Notes: generated by a model from the sequence alone, not told the origin. Shown: positions 54,121 through 62,309, counted from the first letter of the stretch. The stretch is 64,000 nucleotides of DNA from a bacterium (GCA_021777135.1 JAJYDX010000001.1:434001-498000); one strand, 5' to 3'. Program-made: numbers and translations.

Positions 54121-55790
54121 GGGGTCGTCTTTAAATTAATGCCTGTTAAATACTCGCTTAGAAGATATTTTTTTGTAACCCCCTGTTCTATTATATCCCA
54201 CGGCAAAAGCTCATCTTGGTCAAATTTTCTTATAAAGTCTTTAATGTTATATTCTTTTGAGGTTATAGCATTTTTCAAGCTAATTTTGTTTATAAAAGAA
54301 TAAATCAAAATCTCATTGGAGATTCTTGAGCCTCTTGCAAAAAAAGCTTCCGTAAAAGCTGCATTTAATGGATTTATATTTATATTGAGATTGGGAAGTC
54401 TTTTAAGATTCTCGTTAAGATAACCGGCTTTCTTACGAAGCACGGTTAAATCTTCGAAGCTTTCCCATTGAAGCGGAGTCCACGCTTTAGGGACAAAAGG
54501 GCTGAATGAAGCTGTAATAAGGCCTATTCTCTTATTTATTTTAGAAGATCTCACAAATTCTTCACGCATTGTTTTAATTAGATTTATAGTTTCATCGAGA
54601 TCTTCTTTTCCTTCACCTGGGAGTCCGAACATAAAATATAATTTAATATTTATTATCCCTTTCTTTATAATATTTTTAAGCGCAGTTATTATTTCATCGT
54701 TGTCTATATCTTTATTAATCATTTTCTTAAGGCGGGAAGAGCCTGTTTCAATGCCTAGGGTTACAGTTTTAATGCCGGTTTCTTTTATTAGGTCCAGGTT
54801 ATTTTCGTCAAGGCAGTCGAATCTAATTGATGATAACGAAAAAGGTTTTTTAGAATTCAATGAAAACCGCATTATTTCGTTTATATTTTTGCTGTCCATT
54901 GTGCCCAAGCCGACAAATCCGGCTTTATCCTCCGCGCTTAAAGATCCTATGGCATTAAGAACGTCGGCATGCTTTGATTCTCTTAACGGCAGATATATAA
55001 AGCCTGCACTGCAAAAACGGCACCCTCTTTTGCACCCTCTTTCAATTTCAATCATATTTATATTGCTTAATTCAGAAAATTCCGTTGTGATAGGGGAAGA
55101 TGAAAACGATGCACCGTTATCGGCATATTTCCTTCTTATTTTTTTTGGAAAGCCCGGAAGACACTCGATTTTATTTAGGGTTACAGGTTTTTTTTTATCG
55201 AATATAAAATTATATCCGGAAGGCACGTAAATGCCTTCTAATTTAGACGCTGATTCAAGTATTTCATATTTTTTTTTATTTTCTATGATTTTAAAGAAGT
55301 CGGGAAAAATTGCTTCTGCTTCTCCGACAAACATAAGGTCAAAGATTGGAGCCACAGGTTCCGGATTTAAAAAAGCTATCACCCCGCCCGCCATTATAAG
55401 AGGGTATGATTTATTTCTGTCTTTGGACAGGAAAGGAATTTTTTCTGCGTTTAAAATAGAAAGAATATTATTAAAATCGTTTTCATAGCTTAACGAGAAA
55501 AATATAAAATCGTAATTTGCAATTCTTTGCCTGGTTTCTATAGATATGATTCCCTTAGAATCGTCATCTTGTAAAAAAGCCCTGTCGCAAGACATGAACC
55601 CCGATTGGTTTATTAGCTCGTATGCTCTCAAAAATCCCAGATTAGACATTGCGACGCTGTAATAGTTGGGAAAAACTATAACGGCTTTAATGTATGTGTC
55701 AAAACGCTTTGTTAAACGGTTTCGTTCCGATGCTATATAGAGGTCGTACAACTTATGTATATTAATCTTTGCATTGCGGTTTCTGATCAT
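54078..55790 (-). CDS. Radical SAM protein with B12-binding-like N-terminus
   Basis: This 570-aa protein has an N-terminal domain like cobalamin-binding radical SAM proteins (AVIVFPNYYSVAMSNLGFL near residue 35, then PLIMAGGVIAFLNPEP near 128). The radical SAM cluster motif CKRGCRFCSAGF follows near residue 252. The region GLGTMDSK and TLGIETGS are typical of this barrel. It ends in a short Cys-rich tail, CFKGCKRCGVC, which may hold a further iron-sulfur cluster. The substrate is unknown. TIGR03960-like rSAM/RNA-modifying groups are the nearest type I recall, but I cannot assign one. Confidence 0.8.
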   Translation of the reverse strand: MIRNRNAKINIHKLYDLYIASERNRLTKRFDTYIKAVIVFPNYYSVAMSNLGFLRAYELINQSGFMSCDRAFLQDDDSKGIISIETRQRIANYDFIFFSLSYENDFNNILSILNAEKIPFLSKDRNKSYPLIMAGGVIAFLNPEPVAPIFDLMFVGEAEAIFPDFFKIIENKKKYEILESASKLEGIYVPSGYNFIFDKKKPVTLNKIECLPGFPKKIRRKYADNGASFSSSPITTEFSELSNINMIEIERGCKRGCRFCSAGFIYLPLRESKHADVLNAIGSLSAEDKAGFVGLGTMDSKNINEIMRFSLNSKKPFSLSSIRFDCLDENNLDLIKETGIKTVTLGIETGSSRLKKMINKDIDNDEIITALKNIIKKGIINIKLYFMFGLPGEGKEDLDETINLIKTMREEFVRSSKINKRIGLITASFSPFVPKAWTPLQWESFEDLTVLRKKAGYLNENLKRLPNLNININPLNAAFTEAFFARGSRISNEILIYSFINKISLKNAITSKEYNIKDFIRKFDQDELLPWDIIEQGVTKKYLLSEYLTGINLKTTPQCFKGCKRCGVCL

Positions 55791-55809
55791 GCGGCGAAAT
55801 TATAATGTT

Positions 55810-56184
55810 TCATGCTAATTTTACCGAGGCTATTCTTTCCGTTACAAGTTGAGCCATTCTTTCGTCTATTCCAATATGATCGCCTAATTTAATATTAATT
55901 TTGGGGTATTTTTCCTTATAGTCGTTTAATATTTTTGGAATATCTCTAGAAACATGATTGCCTGAGTATAAAAAATAAGGCATAACATATATGATTTCAA
56001 AATTGTCCATCGCAAGTTTTTCGATAATATCCCTTATGTTGGGTTCAGCATGTTCTAAATAGGCATATTCAACGTTTTTCCCATCAAGCTTGGTTTTTAT
56101 TATTTCCGTTATGCCTTTAAGAATATCATTGGCTTCGCTTCTTCTGGAACCATGTCCCAATAAAACTATGGCTTCTTTTTTCAT
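55810..56184 (-). CDS. Short CbiX-type sirohydrochlorin chelatase
   Basis: This 124-aa single-domain class II chelatase has the active-site histidine in LLGHGSRRSEAN (His10) and a second His in FLYSGNHVSRDIP near residue 78. Short CbiX/SirB proteins insert cobalt or iron into sirohydrochlorin. In an organism with DsrAB and the DsrN-like amidase, a role in siroheme is attractive, but cobalt insertion for cobalamin is equally possible from sequence alone. It lies 19 bp upstream of the radical SAM gene on the same strand, so the two are probably co-transcribed. Confidence 0.85.
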   Translation of the reverse strand: MKKEAIVLLGHGSRRSEANDILKGITEIIKTKLDGKNVEYAYLEHAEPNIRDIIEKLAMDNFEIIYVMPYFLYSGNHVSRDIPKILNDYKEKYPKINIKLGDHIGIDERMAQLVTERIASVKLA

Positions 56185-56284
56185 GAATCTTATCCTTTTT
56201 AATTTTATACTTTAATTGTATTACATATATATTTTATAATATTATAAGGCGTTGTGCAATCACGGTATAATTTGGAGGTTTTTA

Positions 56285-57103
56285 ATGGTTATAAGTAACG
56301 AACCTGCTGTTAGGGTGGAACATTTAGTTAAAAAATATAAAGATTTAACTGCTGTGGACGATATTTCTTTCAGCGTGGAAAAGGGCGATTTCTTTGCTTT
56401 CCTCGGACCTAACGGAGCAGGTAAAACTACCACTATAAAGATTTTATGCACTTTAGTACGTCAAACTAGCGGCAATGCTTATATAAACGGTTATAATACC
56501 ATAAAAGATAAGAAAGAAGTTAGAAAATCCATAGGTTTAGTTTTTCAAGATCCAACGCTCGATAACGATTTAAGCGCATATGAAAATCTTAGTTTTCATG
56601 CAAAACTATACGGAATGGACAAAAGTATAGTAAAAGAGAGGATAGACTATATATTAAATTTCATAGATTTATACGGCTATAAGGATAAACCGGTTAAGTT
56701 ATTATCGGGTGGAATGAAAAGAAGGCTCGAAGTTGGAAGGGGCCTCCTTCATTCTCCTTCAGTGCTTTTTCTTGACGAACCAACCGTTGGTTTAGATATA
56801 CAGACAAGAATAAATATGTGGGATTTCATAAACAGGCTTAGAAAGGAAGAGCAAACAACCGTTTTTTTGACAACGCATTATATAGAAGAAGCTGAAAACT
56901 GCGACAAGATAGCCATAATAGACCACGGAAAAATTATTGCCGTAGATACCCCCTCTGCCTTAAAAAAAATAACGGAAACAAAGCACGGCGAAATACCTAC
57001 CCTTTCTGATGTTTTTATATCTCTTGTCGGCAGGGAAATAAGGGAAGAATCAGCTTCGGCTACTGACAGAATGAGGGAATTTAGTAAAGTATTAAGAAGA
57101 TAG
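56285..57103 (+). CDS. ABC transporter ATP-binding protein
   Basis: This 272-aa ABC ATPase resembles the drug/lipid-exporter type (DrrA/CcmA-like). Walker A is GPNGAGKTTT near residue 38, the signature is LSGGMKRRLEVGRGLL near 135, and Walker B is VLFLDEPTVGLD near 157. The switch His is in LTTHYIEEAE. I start at the ATG 5 nt after GGAGG; a longer TTG reading lacks a site. No permease gene is adjacent, so its partner must lie elsewhere. Its 3' end overlaps the convergent aldolase gene by 12 nt. Confidence 0.9.
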   Translation: MVISNEPAVRVEHLVKKYKDLTAVDDISFSVEKGDFFAFLGPNGAGKTTTIKILCTLVRQTSGNAYINGYNTIKDKKEVRKSIGLVFQDPTLDNDLSAYENLSFHAKLYGMDKSIVKERIDYILNFIDLYGYKDKPVKLLSGGMKRRLEVGRGLLHSPSVLFLDEPTVGLDIQTRINMWDFINRLRKEEQTTVFLTTHYIEEAENCDKIAIIDHGKIIAVDTPSALKKITETKHGEIPTLSDVFISLVGREIREESASATDRMREFSKVLRR

Positions 57104-57790
57104 ATTATCTAACTTTAATATTATTTTTGACGAAGCTTCTAGCGCCATAGTCCATCTCAAAGCATCTAACGGGGTTTTTCCCCACGAAAAAGAGCCGTGT
57201 GATTTTATCATAAAAACGCCATTTTCCTTAAATATGTCTTTGGCTTCCAGTTGAGGCATAAACTTACCGGATTTTATGTCTTCTATTAGTTGAAGCGGCA
57301 TTACGTATATTTCTGGAAAAAAATAAGCCGATTCAAAGTCGACCGGAGTTATTTTATTTAAATCGGGATATATTTTATAAATATTTTTAATGACTTGAGG
57401 GGAAGAGCTGAATTTATCATGTTTTTTTATTTTATCAAGGTATATTGACAAAGCAATTGCATTTAATGGATGAGAGTGAAGAACCGTACAGCCCGGAAAA
57501 CTTTTTAATATAAATTTGTGGATTTCAAGTTCGGATGATGCGACGTTATCGGTAAGACCGCGTTCTTTTTTATTAAGATTCTGGTTGAGCGGAACCGCGG
57601 TGAAGTCGCTTCGTTTTAAATTGATAAGGCTTCTTCCAGTTTTTGTAATAAGTATTTTTTTATTTATCCCAGTGCTGATGTTTCCGCTGTGAGTATCTAG
57701 AAGACCTTTGTCAAAAGCTATCTTGCAAACATATCTAAGCTCGGATATGTTTTTTGAATATTCGTGTCTTTCGGATTTATCTTTTACCAT
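57092..57790 (-). CDS. Class II aldolase/adducin family protein
   Basis: This 232-aa protein has the class II aldolase zinc and substrate motifs. The N-terminal segment DTHSGNISTGI is near residue 35, the zinc ligands are VLHSHPLNAIALS near 100, and a late IKSHGSFSWGKTPLDAL near 200 carries the third histidine. Members cleave sugar phosphates (fuculose or rhamnulose 1-phosphate) or act in methylthioribulose salvage. The context (ABC ATPase, tmRNA) gives no pathway. Confidence 0.85.
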   Translation of the reverse strand: MVKDKSERHEYSKNISELRYVCKIAFDKGLLDTHSGNISTGINKKILITKTGRSLINLKRSDFTAVPLNQNLNKKERGLTDNVASSELEIHKFILKSFPGCTVLHSHPLNAIALSIYLDKIKKHDKFSSSPQVIKNIYKIYPDLNKITPVDFESAYFFPEIYVMPLQLIEDIKSGKFMPQLEAKDIFKENGVFMIKSHGSFSWGKTPLDALRWTMALEASSKIILKLDNLSS

Positions 57791-57844
57791 TATAGCAATT
57801 TATTTTATATGACGGGAAAAGTGAATACAATAAAAAAATACATT

Positions 57845-57873
57845 TTCATTAAAAAATGTTATAATTATATTAT
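57845..57873 (+). promoter_or_regulatory. Possible tmRNA promoter
   Basis: TTCATT (57845-57850), a 17-bp spacer and TATTAT (57868-57873) would place the start at the first base of the mature tmRNA. A perfect TATAAT at 57860 is an alternative -10 giving a short 5' leader. Confidence 0.45.
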
Positions 57874-57879
57874 ATAAAT

Positions 57880-58234
57880 GGGGGCGCAACGGTTTCGACG
57901 GTGATATTACGGCTATTAGCTGCATGTCGAGGACGCTTTGTAGGCTCGTTAATCATTCGAAGCAAAACATAATCGCAGATAACTACGATTACGCATTAGC
58001 CGCTTAATCGGCTAACGTCTTTGAAATTTCTACCTGCAAAATTCAAAGGCGACAATTGCAGGGTATAGTTTAAACGTTTCCTTTTCGTTTAAACAGAATT
58101 TCTAAAAAGGACGGCTGAGAAAAGGTTTTGTTTATTCTTTGCTTTTTGATGCCGTATTTAAAGAATAAACTAAACATGTAGATGCTTTAGTTTTAAATCT
58201 TCGGACGCGGGTTCGACTCCCGCCGCCTCCACCA
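57880..58234 (+). ncRNA. ssrA: Transfer-messenger RNA
   Basis: The 5' end GGGGGCGCAACGGTTTCGAC and the 3' tRNA-like end (GGTTCGACTCCCGCCGCCTCC + ACCA in pieces) form the expected alanine acceptor stem, with encoded CCA. The reading frame at 57975-58007 encodes the proteolysis tag ADNYDYALAA followed by TAA. It ends in the usual hydrophobic ALAA. smpB lies 66 bp downstream. Confidence 0.96.
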
Positions 58235-58300
58235 TTTGTTATAACCAATTTCTTACCCTTTTTCTTGACGGACACCTTATAATTTTAATAAAATATAGTT

Positions 58301-58780
58301 ATGCCTAATCATTCCGAATTTCAAAAGATAAAAATCGTTGCAGACAACAGAAAAGCGTCCTTTCTGTATGAAATAATTGAAAAATACGAAGCCGGCATAT
58401 CGCTTTACGGTCCGGAAATAAAATCTGTAAAATCAGGAAAAGTAAATCTTTCGGATGGATATGTTGTTATAAAAAACGGGGAAGCACTTTTGTTGAATGT
58501 TCATATAAGTCCGTATGAAAAAGCATCAAGAGAAAATAAAGATCCGCTCAGAACCAGAGTTTTGCTATTGCATAAGCATGAAATTTTAAGGCTTTTAGGA
58601 AAAATAAAAGAAAAAAATCTTACCGTAATTCCTCTAAAAATGTATTTAAAGGCTGGCATGGCTAAGGTAGAAATAGCTCTCGTAAAAGGCAAAAAACTTT
58701 ACGATAAAAGAGCTTCCATTAAGGAAAAAGAAAATAAAAGAGAAATTGAAAGAATTGTTAAAGGCAGAACTAAAGCGTGA
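58301..58780 (+). CDS. smpB: SsrA-binding protein SmpB
   Basis: SmpB (159 aa) binds tmRNA and brings it to stalled ribosomes. VADNRKASFLYEIIEKYEAGISL opens the beta-barrel, split by GPEIKSVKSGKVNLSDGYV. The basic C-terminal tail (KKLYDKRASIKEKENKREIERIVKG region) is intact. It sits directly after its RNA partner. The start lacks a Shine-Dalgarno site. TTGACG-18-TAAAAT just upstream would put transcription almost at the ATG, so a leaderless message is possible. Confidence 0.95.
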   Translation: MPNHSEFQKIKIVADNRKASFLYEIIEKYEAGISLYGPEIKSVKSGKVNLSDGYVVIKNGEALLLNVHISPYEKASRENKDPLRTRVLLLHKHEILRLLGKIKEKNLTVIPLKMYLKAGMAKVEIALVKGKKLYDKRASIKEKENKREIERIVKGRTKA

Positions 58781-58845
58781 AGCTTTTGGCAATGTTATTA
58801 ATTTTTAACCATAAATATAATGAATAATAATTAATGGAGATTTAA

Positions 58846-59388
58846 ATGATTAAAACTTTAAAAAGCTATAAAATTAATATTTTTAGACTTGCCTTTTTAT
58901 TTCTAGTTCTTATTTTTACAATTAATTTTTATTATGCTCCGGATGCTGCGGCAGGTATAAGAAAAGCTCCTAATTTTAATTCAAGGGTTCTTAATCCTGT
59001 TACGTCCGGATTTAAAAACTTCCAGTTAAAAAATTTTAATGGACACGTCGTTGTAATTAATTTTTGGGCTACTTGGTGTCCGCCTTGCAGGCATGAGATA
59101 CCTATGTTTAAAAATTTTTATAAATCGGAACGTTCAAAAGGAGTTATAGTAGTTGGAATTAATGTTAATAACAGCATTGGAGGAGTAAGATCATTTCTGA
59201 AACAATATAACATTATGTATCCTGTTGTTTATGCTAGTTCTGAAATAATAAGCGATTACGGAGGTATAAGTGATATTCCGCAAACGTTTTTCATATCAAA
59301 AAACGGTCGCCTGATGTTTCATTGGGTCGGCGAGATATCGAAGGGAGCATTATACGGAATTACGGACAAGCTTTTAAAAATGAATTAA
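58846..59388 (+). CDS. TlpA-like thioredoxin-fold protein
   Basis: This 180-aa protein has an N-terminal membrane anchor or signal peptide (about residues 12-36, ending YYAPDAAAG). It then has a TlpA/ResA thioredoxin domain with active site FWATWCPPCRHE near residue 70 and the cis-proline region ISDIPQTFFISKNG near 145. It would act in the periplasm, as a thiol reductase for cytochrome c maturation or a similar task. No cytochrome genes are adjacent. GGAG precedes the ATG. Confidence 0.9.
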   Translation: MIKTLKSYKINIFRLAFLFLVLIFTINFYYAPDAAAGIRKAPNFNSRVLNPVTSGFKNFQLKNFNGHVVVINFWATWCPPCRHEIPMFKNFYKSERSKGVIVVGINVNNSIGGVRSFLKQYNIMYPVVYASSEIISDYGGISDIPQTFFISKNGRLMFHWVGEISKGALYGITDKLLKMN

Positions 59389-59397
59389 TTTTTTTAA

Positions 59398-59426
59398 TTG
59401 TTTTTATATTAAAAATAATGTATAAA
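59398..59426 (+). promoter_or_regulatory. Possible promoter of cheZ
   Basis: TTGTTT (59398-59403), 17 bp, then TATAAA (59421-59426), with TG immediately before the -10. It implies cheZ is transcribed on its own, with a leader of about 35 nt. Confidence 0.5.
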
Positions 59427-59466
59427 ATTATGTATATAATTATAAAAAAATAAAAGGTGATATTCT

Positions 59467-60033
59467 ATGGCTATAGATGATATGCTGTCCGAGCTCAAAG
59501 ACCTTGCAAAGGTTGTCGACGATGCTACTAAAAAAATGGGAGAATTTAAAAAGCCTGTAAAAGAAAGTTCCGATAATATACCCCTTGCGCAGGAAGGAAT
59601 CTCCGATATAATAAGAGAAACAGAAAAGGCGGCAAACAATATAATGAATCTATTAGACGAGATAAATGAAAACTCTAACGATATCGACAGCAGCCTGCTG
59701 CATTTAATTGAACTTAATCCTATAAAAAAGATTAAAGAAAGTTTAATCAACCTAAAGGAGCTAAATAAAAAAAATATAGATAAAATTTTAGATGTTCTAT
59801 CTCTCCTCTCGTTTCAGGACCTTACCGGACAAAAGCTCTACAAGATACAAAATACCTTAAATGAAACTAAAGTTAAGCTTTTAAAGGTTTTAGTTGACAC
59901 TGAAGTGGAAGCTAAAGAAATCCCGAAGGAAAAAAAGGCTGAAATATATGGAAAGTTAAAAGACATGGTTGCGGATAATCAAAAAATGGCTCAAAATGAT
60001 GTTAATTCCATGCTTAGCGAATTAGGATTTTAA
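59467..60033 (+). CDS. cheZ: CheZ-like protein phosphatase
   Basis: CheZ dephosphorylates CheY-P. The 188-aa protein is almost all helical, with a long coiled coil. It carries the diagnostic active-site motif FQDLTGQ at residues 116-122 (Asp118 and Gln122 correspond to the catalytic Asp and Gln of E. coli CheZ). Its C-terminus NDVNSMLSELGF matches the CheY-binding peptide, which in E. coli ends in similar LLxSLGF sequence. No other chemotaxis gene is present in the window. AAGGTGA precedes the ATG. Confidence 0.85.
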   Translation: MAIDDMLSELKDLAKVVDDATKKMGEFKKPVKESSDNIPLAQEGISDIIRETEKAANNIMNLLDEINENSNDIDSSLLHLIELNPIKKIKESLINLKELNKKNIDKILDVLSLLSFQDLTGQKLYKIQNTLNETKVKLLKVLVDTEVEAKEIPKEKKAEIYGKLKDMVADNQKMAQNDVNSMLSELGF

Positions 60034-60069
60034 TTATTTTAACTTTATCCTTTTTTATACTTGCTTTTT

Positions 60070-60102
60070 TTTTGCCGATATGGCAAAATAATCTTTTTTG
60101 CA
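60070..60102 (+). terminator. Weak terminator-like hairpin after cheZ
   Basis: TTTTGCC pairs with GGCAAAA around a 5-nt loop, and CTTTTTT follows after a short spacer. It lies before tRNA-Glu. Confidence 0.4.
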
Positions 60103-60116
60103 TTAAAAATATCAAA

Positions 60117-60193
60117 GTCCCCATCGTCTAGCCGGCCCAGGACATCGCCCTTTCACGGCGGCAACACGGGTTCGAATCCCGTTGGGGACGCCA
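60117..60193 (+). tRNA. tRNA-Glu (anticodon TTC)
   Basis: The acceptor stem GTCCCCA/TGGGGAC closes, with discriminator G and encoded CCA. The anticodon loop CTTTCAC gives TTC. The T arm is CGGGTTCGAATCCCG. A 264-bp gap follows before the next gene and contains only a candidate promoter. Confidence 0.95.
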
Positions 60194-60323
60194 GTTTATT
60201 TTCTCCTGTCAGTCCTTGATACGGTATTTAAATTTAATATACCTTTTATTTTTTGATAATCCAAAAGTTGTTTGTTAGTGAAACGCAGAATAATTTTTCT
60301 AAAAAATAAATTTGGGTTTCTTA

Positions 60324-60351
60324 TTGACAATTAATAAAATAAAGGTATAAG
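60324..60351 (+). promoter_or_regulatory. Possible promoter of the Roadblock-like gene
   Basis: A perfect TTGACA (60324-60329) lies 16 bp before TATAAG (60346-60351). The next gene starts about 100 bp downstream. The rest of the gap is AT-rich and shows nothing else. Confidence 0.5.
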
Positions 60352-60457
60352 ATAATAATACATAATTGTTTTATTTTCGTTGCACGAGGTTTTTTTATCT
60401 GATAATATATAATAATGGATATTTAATTAAGTAATAATATTTTTATTATAATAGCAA

Positions 60458-61141
60458 ATGGTACTCGAAGATATAAGATATCAGTTGGAACAATTTTATA
60501 GCTTTGACAATATAAAATTATCCTTTGAAGTGTTAAATAAACAGGGTTTTATATATTTTTCAAACGGCAAAGTACTTAATGCTGTATTGGGTAATAAACG
60601 CGATATAGATGTTTTTAAAGAATTAAAAGGTATAGATTCACATATAAATATTCAAGTTAGCATAGGAGAAGCTGCTCCAGAAAATACTTTAAACGAATAT
60701 TTTGAGCAAATCCTTGAATCAATTGATGAAAACACAGGAGAAATAAAAACAGATTTAAATTCTAAGCAGAAAAATTCTGACATTATAAATCCTGTTGAAG
60801 AATTAAACCATGAAGTAATTATTAGAATTTCTGAAAGCCTTTCTGTTATTCCAGGAGTTGAATCTATTATTGCAGTTAAAGATGACGGCGAAATTTTGTA
60901 TTCAAAAGGTATCGACGACGACGAATTTGAATCTGCCGATGCTATGTTTTTATATAACCAATCAAAAGAATTAGGCGGTATATTAAATTTTAATTCATTG
61001 AGAAGCGCTATATGTGAAGCTAATAATTATAAAAAAATAATAATTAATAATAAGAATATCTTATATAGCATGAAAGTTTCTTCCGAAGCACCGGCGCTTA
61101 AAACACAGATGGAAGCCGCTAAATTGTTAAAAGACGCATAA
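60458..61141 (+). CDS. Putative two-domain signalling protein (DUF4388-like plus Roadblock/LC7-like)
   Basis: I do not recognise a specific function for this 227-aa protein. Residues about 25-55 (GFIYFSNGKVLNAVLGNKRDIDVFKEL) resemble the small DUF4388-type domain of bacterial response regulators. Residues about 118-225 (LSVIPGVESIIAVKDDGEILYSKG and following) follow the Roadblock/LC7 pattern found in regulators of small Ras-like GTPases such as MglA. An acidic linker separates them. No ribosome binding site is visible. It sits upstream of another Roadblock-like protein. Confidence 0.65.
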   Translation: MVLEDIRYQLEQFYSFDNIKLSFEVLNKQGFIYFSNGKVLNAVLGNKRDIDVFKELKGIDSHINIQVSIGEAAPENTLNEYFEQILESIDENTGEIKTDLNSKQKNSDIINPVEELNHEVIIRISESLSVIPGVESIIAVKDDGEILYSKGIDDDEFESADAMFLYNQSKELGGILNFNSLRSAICEANNYKKIIINNKNILYSMKVSSEAPALKTQMEAAKLLKDA

Positions 61142-61196
61142 ATTATCCTTTACACCTTTTGTTGAACGCAATTGTAGAAAATAAATAATTTAGCTT

Positions 61197-61913
61197 ATGG
61201 ATGCCAAAGATAAAAGCATTATTGATAAAATACTTAAAATTGCCGGCGTAGATGCTTGTGCCGTATCTTCATTAGACGGAGAGGTTCTAAAATACGAAAC
61301 AAATGTAGACGATATATTGCCGGATCAGATAAACCAAGTCTCCCGTGAGATAAGCAAGCTTTTTGCTTCATATTCAATTTCATCTATTGATATTTCTTCC
61401 CTTTATTTAAATTTTGACGATAGAAATATTATTGTCAACGGATTTGGAAGCGGTTTCATTTTTATTTTGAGTAAGAGGAATTCAAATGTTAATCTGCTAA
61501 AGATGGAAACGTCTTATTTGGAAAGTGAATTTATAAAAATAGTATCGCAATCTTTTGGAAATATATCGGCAACACCTCTTATTAACACTGAAAAAGAAGA
61601 CCAGCAATATTCAAAAAATGAAAACGAAGATGTATTTAATACGCTTTTTGGGCAAAAAAACGGTCCCGATATTAAGTCTAATGAACTGATCGATAAAAAT
61701 AATTTAGATACTATTAAAGATATTTTTTCTTCAATTTTAGGTCCGATATCGGCAATAATTTTTGATGATAAAGTCAAAGAATTAAATGAAGATGTTAATA
61801 GTTTTAATGCCGAAAATATCGAAAATTTGATAAACAGGCTATCAGAAGAGATAGAAGGCAAAAAAGACAGACTTAATTTTATCACTGCAGTAAAAGGCAT
61901 AGTAAATTTTTAA
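61197..61913 (+). CDS. Putative Roadblock-like protein with GP-type C-terminal domain
   Basis: This 238-aa protein of unknown function has an N-terminal half (IIDKILKIAGVDACAVSSLDGEVLKYET and following, to about residue 115) matching the Roadblock/LC7 pattern. A variable linker follows. The C-terminal helical region (residues about 170-235: IFSSILGPISAIIFDDKVKEL, later LINRLSEEIEG and RLNFI) resembles a small domain found at the end of bacterial signalling proteins and kinases (DUF8082 type, from memory). It follows the preceding gene by 55 bp, and the two probably work together. Confidence 0.6.
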   Translation: MDAKDKSIIDKILKIAGVDACAVSSLDGEVLKYETNVDDILPDQINQVSREISKLFASYSISSIDISSLYLNFDDRNIIVNGFGSGFIFILSKRNSNVNLLKMETSYLESEFIKIVSQSFGNISATPLINTEKEDQQYSKNENEDVFNTLFGQKNGPDIKSNELIDKNNLDTIKDIFSSILGPISAIIFDDKVKELNEDVNSFNAENIENLINRLSEEIEGKKDRLNFITAVKGIVNF

Positions 61914-61965
61914 AAGTTCCATACCTGCCTCAATATAGTTAATGGTCTTGTTGTTTCTTTTTATC

Positions 61966-62040
61966 GCCGGCGTGGCTCAGGGGTAGAGCAGCTGATTCGT
62001 AATCAGCGGGTCGTAGGTTCGATTCCTATCGCCGGCTCCA
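61966..62040 (+). tRNA. tRNA-Thr (anticodon CGT)
   Basis: The acceptor stem GCCGGCG/CGCCGGC is perfect, with discriminator T and encoded CCA. The anticodon loop TTCGTAA gives CGT. The D arm TGGCTCAGGGGTAGAGCA and T loop TTCGATT are standard. Confidence 0.95.
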
Positions 62041-62118
62041 TTTATATTTCAAATTTTAGACGTATTGAATATAAATAAAAAAGTTATAAAATAAATTATT
62101 GGTAAATAGGCAATTTTA

Positions 62119-62152
62119 TGACTAATTGTCAAAATTTTATGACTAATTGGCA
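62119..62152. promoter_or_regulatory. Two dyads 21 bp apart, probable activator sites
   Basis: TGACTAATTGTCA (62119-62131) and TGACTAATTGGCA (62140-62152) share the dyad TGAC-N5-GNCA and lie within a direct repeat of AATTTTATGACTAATTG (62112 and 62133). Their spacing is two helical turns. They lie about 105-140 bp upstream of the predicted sigma54 start, the usual distance for a sigma54-activator enhancer. Confidence 0.6.
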
Positions 62153-62230
62153 TATTATTATTAATTATTTAATTTTTTATTTTCTGCTCACCCTGCCATT
62201 GTTAAAATGTTTTTAATTAAATAAAAAAAA

Positions 62231-62246
62231 TGGCATAAAGCTTGCT
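62231..62246 (+). promoter_or_regulatory. Sigma54 promoter of the acetate transporter gene
   Basis: TGGCATAAAGCTTGCT matches the -24/-12 consensus TGGCAC-N5-TTGCW. The invariant GG and GC are separated by exactly 10 bp. The predicted start is near 62257, giving a leader of about 53 nt before the transporter ATG. Confidence 0.75.
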
Positions 62247-62309
62247 CTTTTAAATTTAAATAAAACAAGTAAGTTAAATTAACTTTTTATTAAATTTAAG
62301 GGGGAGTTT

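Noticed and set aside
54700-55230. A 176-aa open frame on the + strand inside the radical SAM gene
   Set aside because: It is the opposite-strand shadow of a conserved coding region, with no ribosome binding site and no recognisable domain.
62112-62152. Short direct repeat as trace of a mobile element or attachment site next to tRNA-Thr
   Set aside because: No integrase or repeat of the tRNA 3' end is present, and the copies are 21 bp apart in phase, as expected of binding sites.
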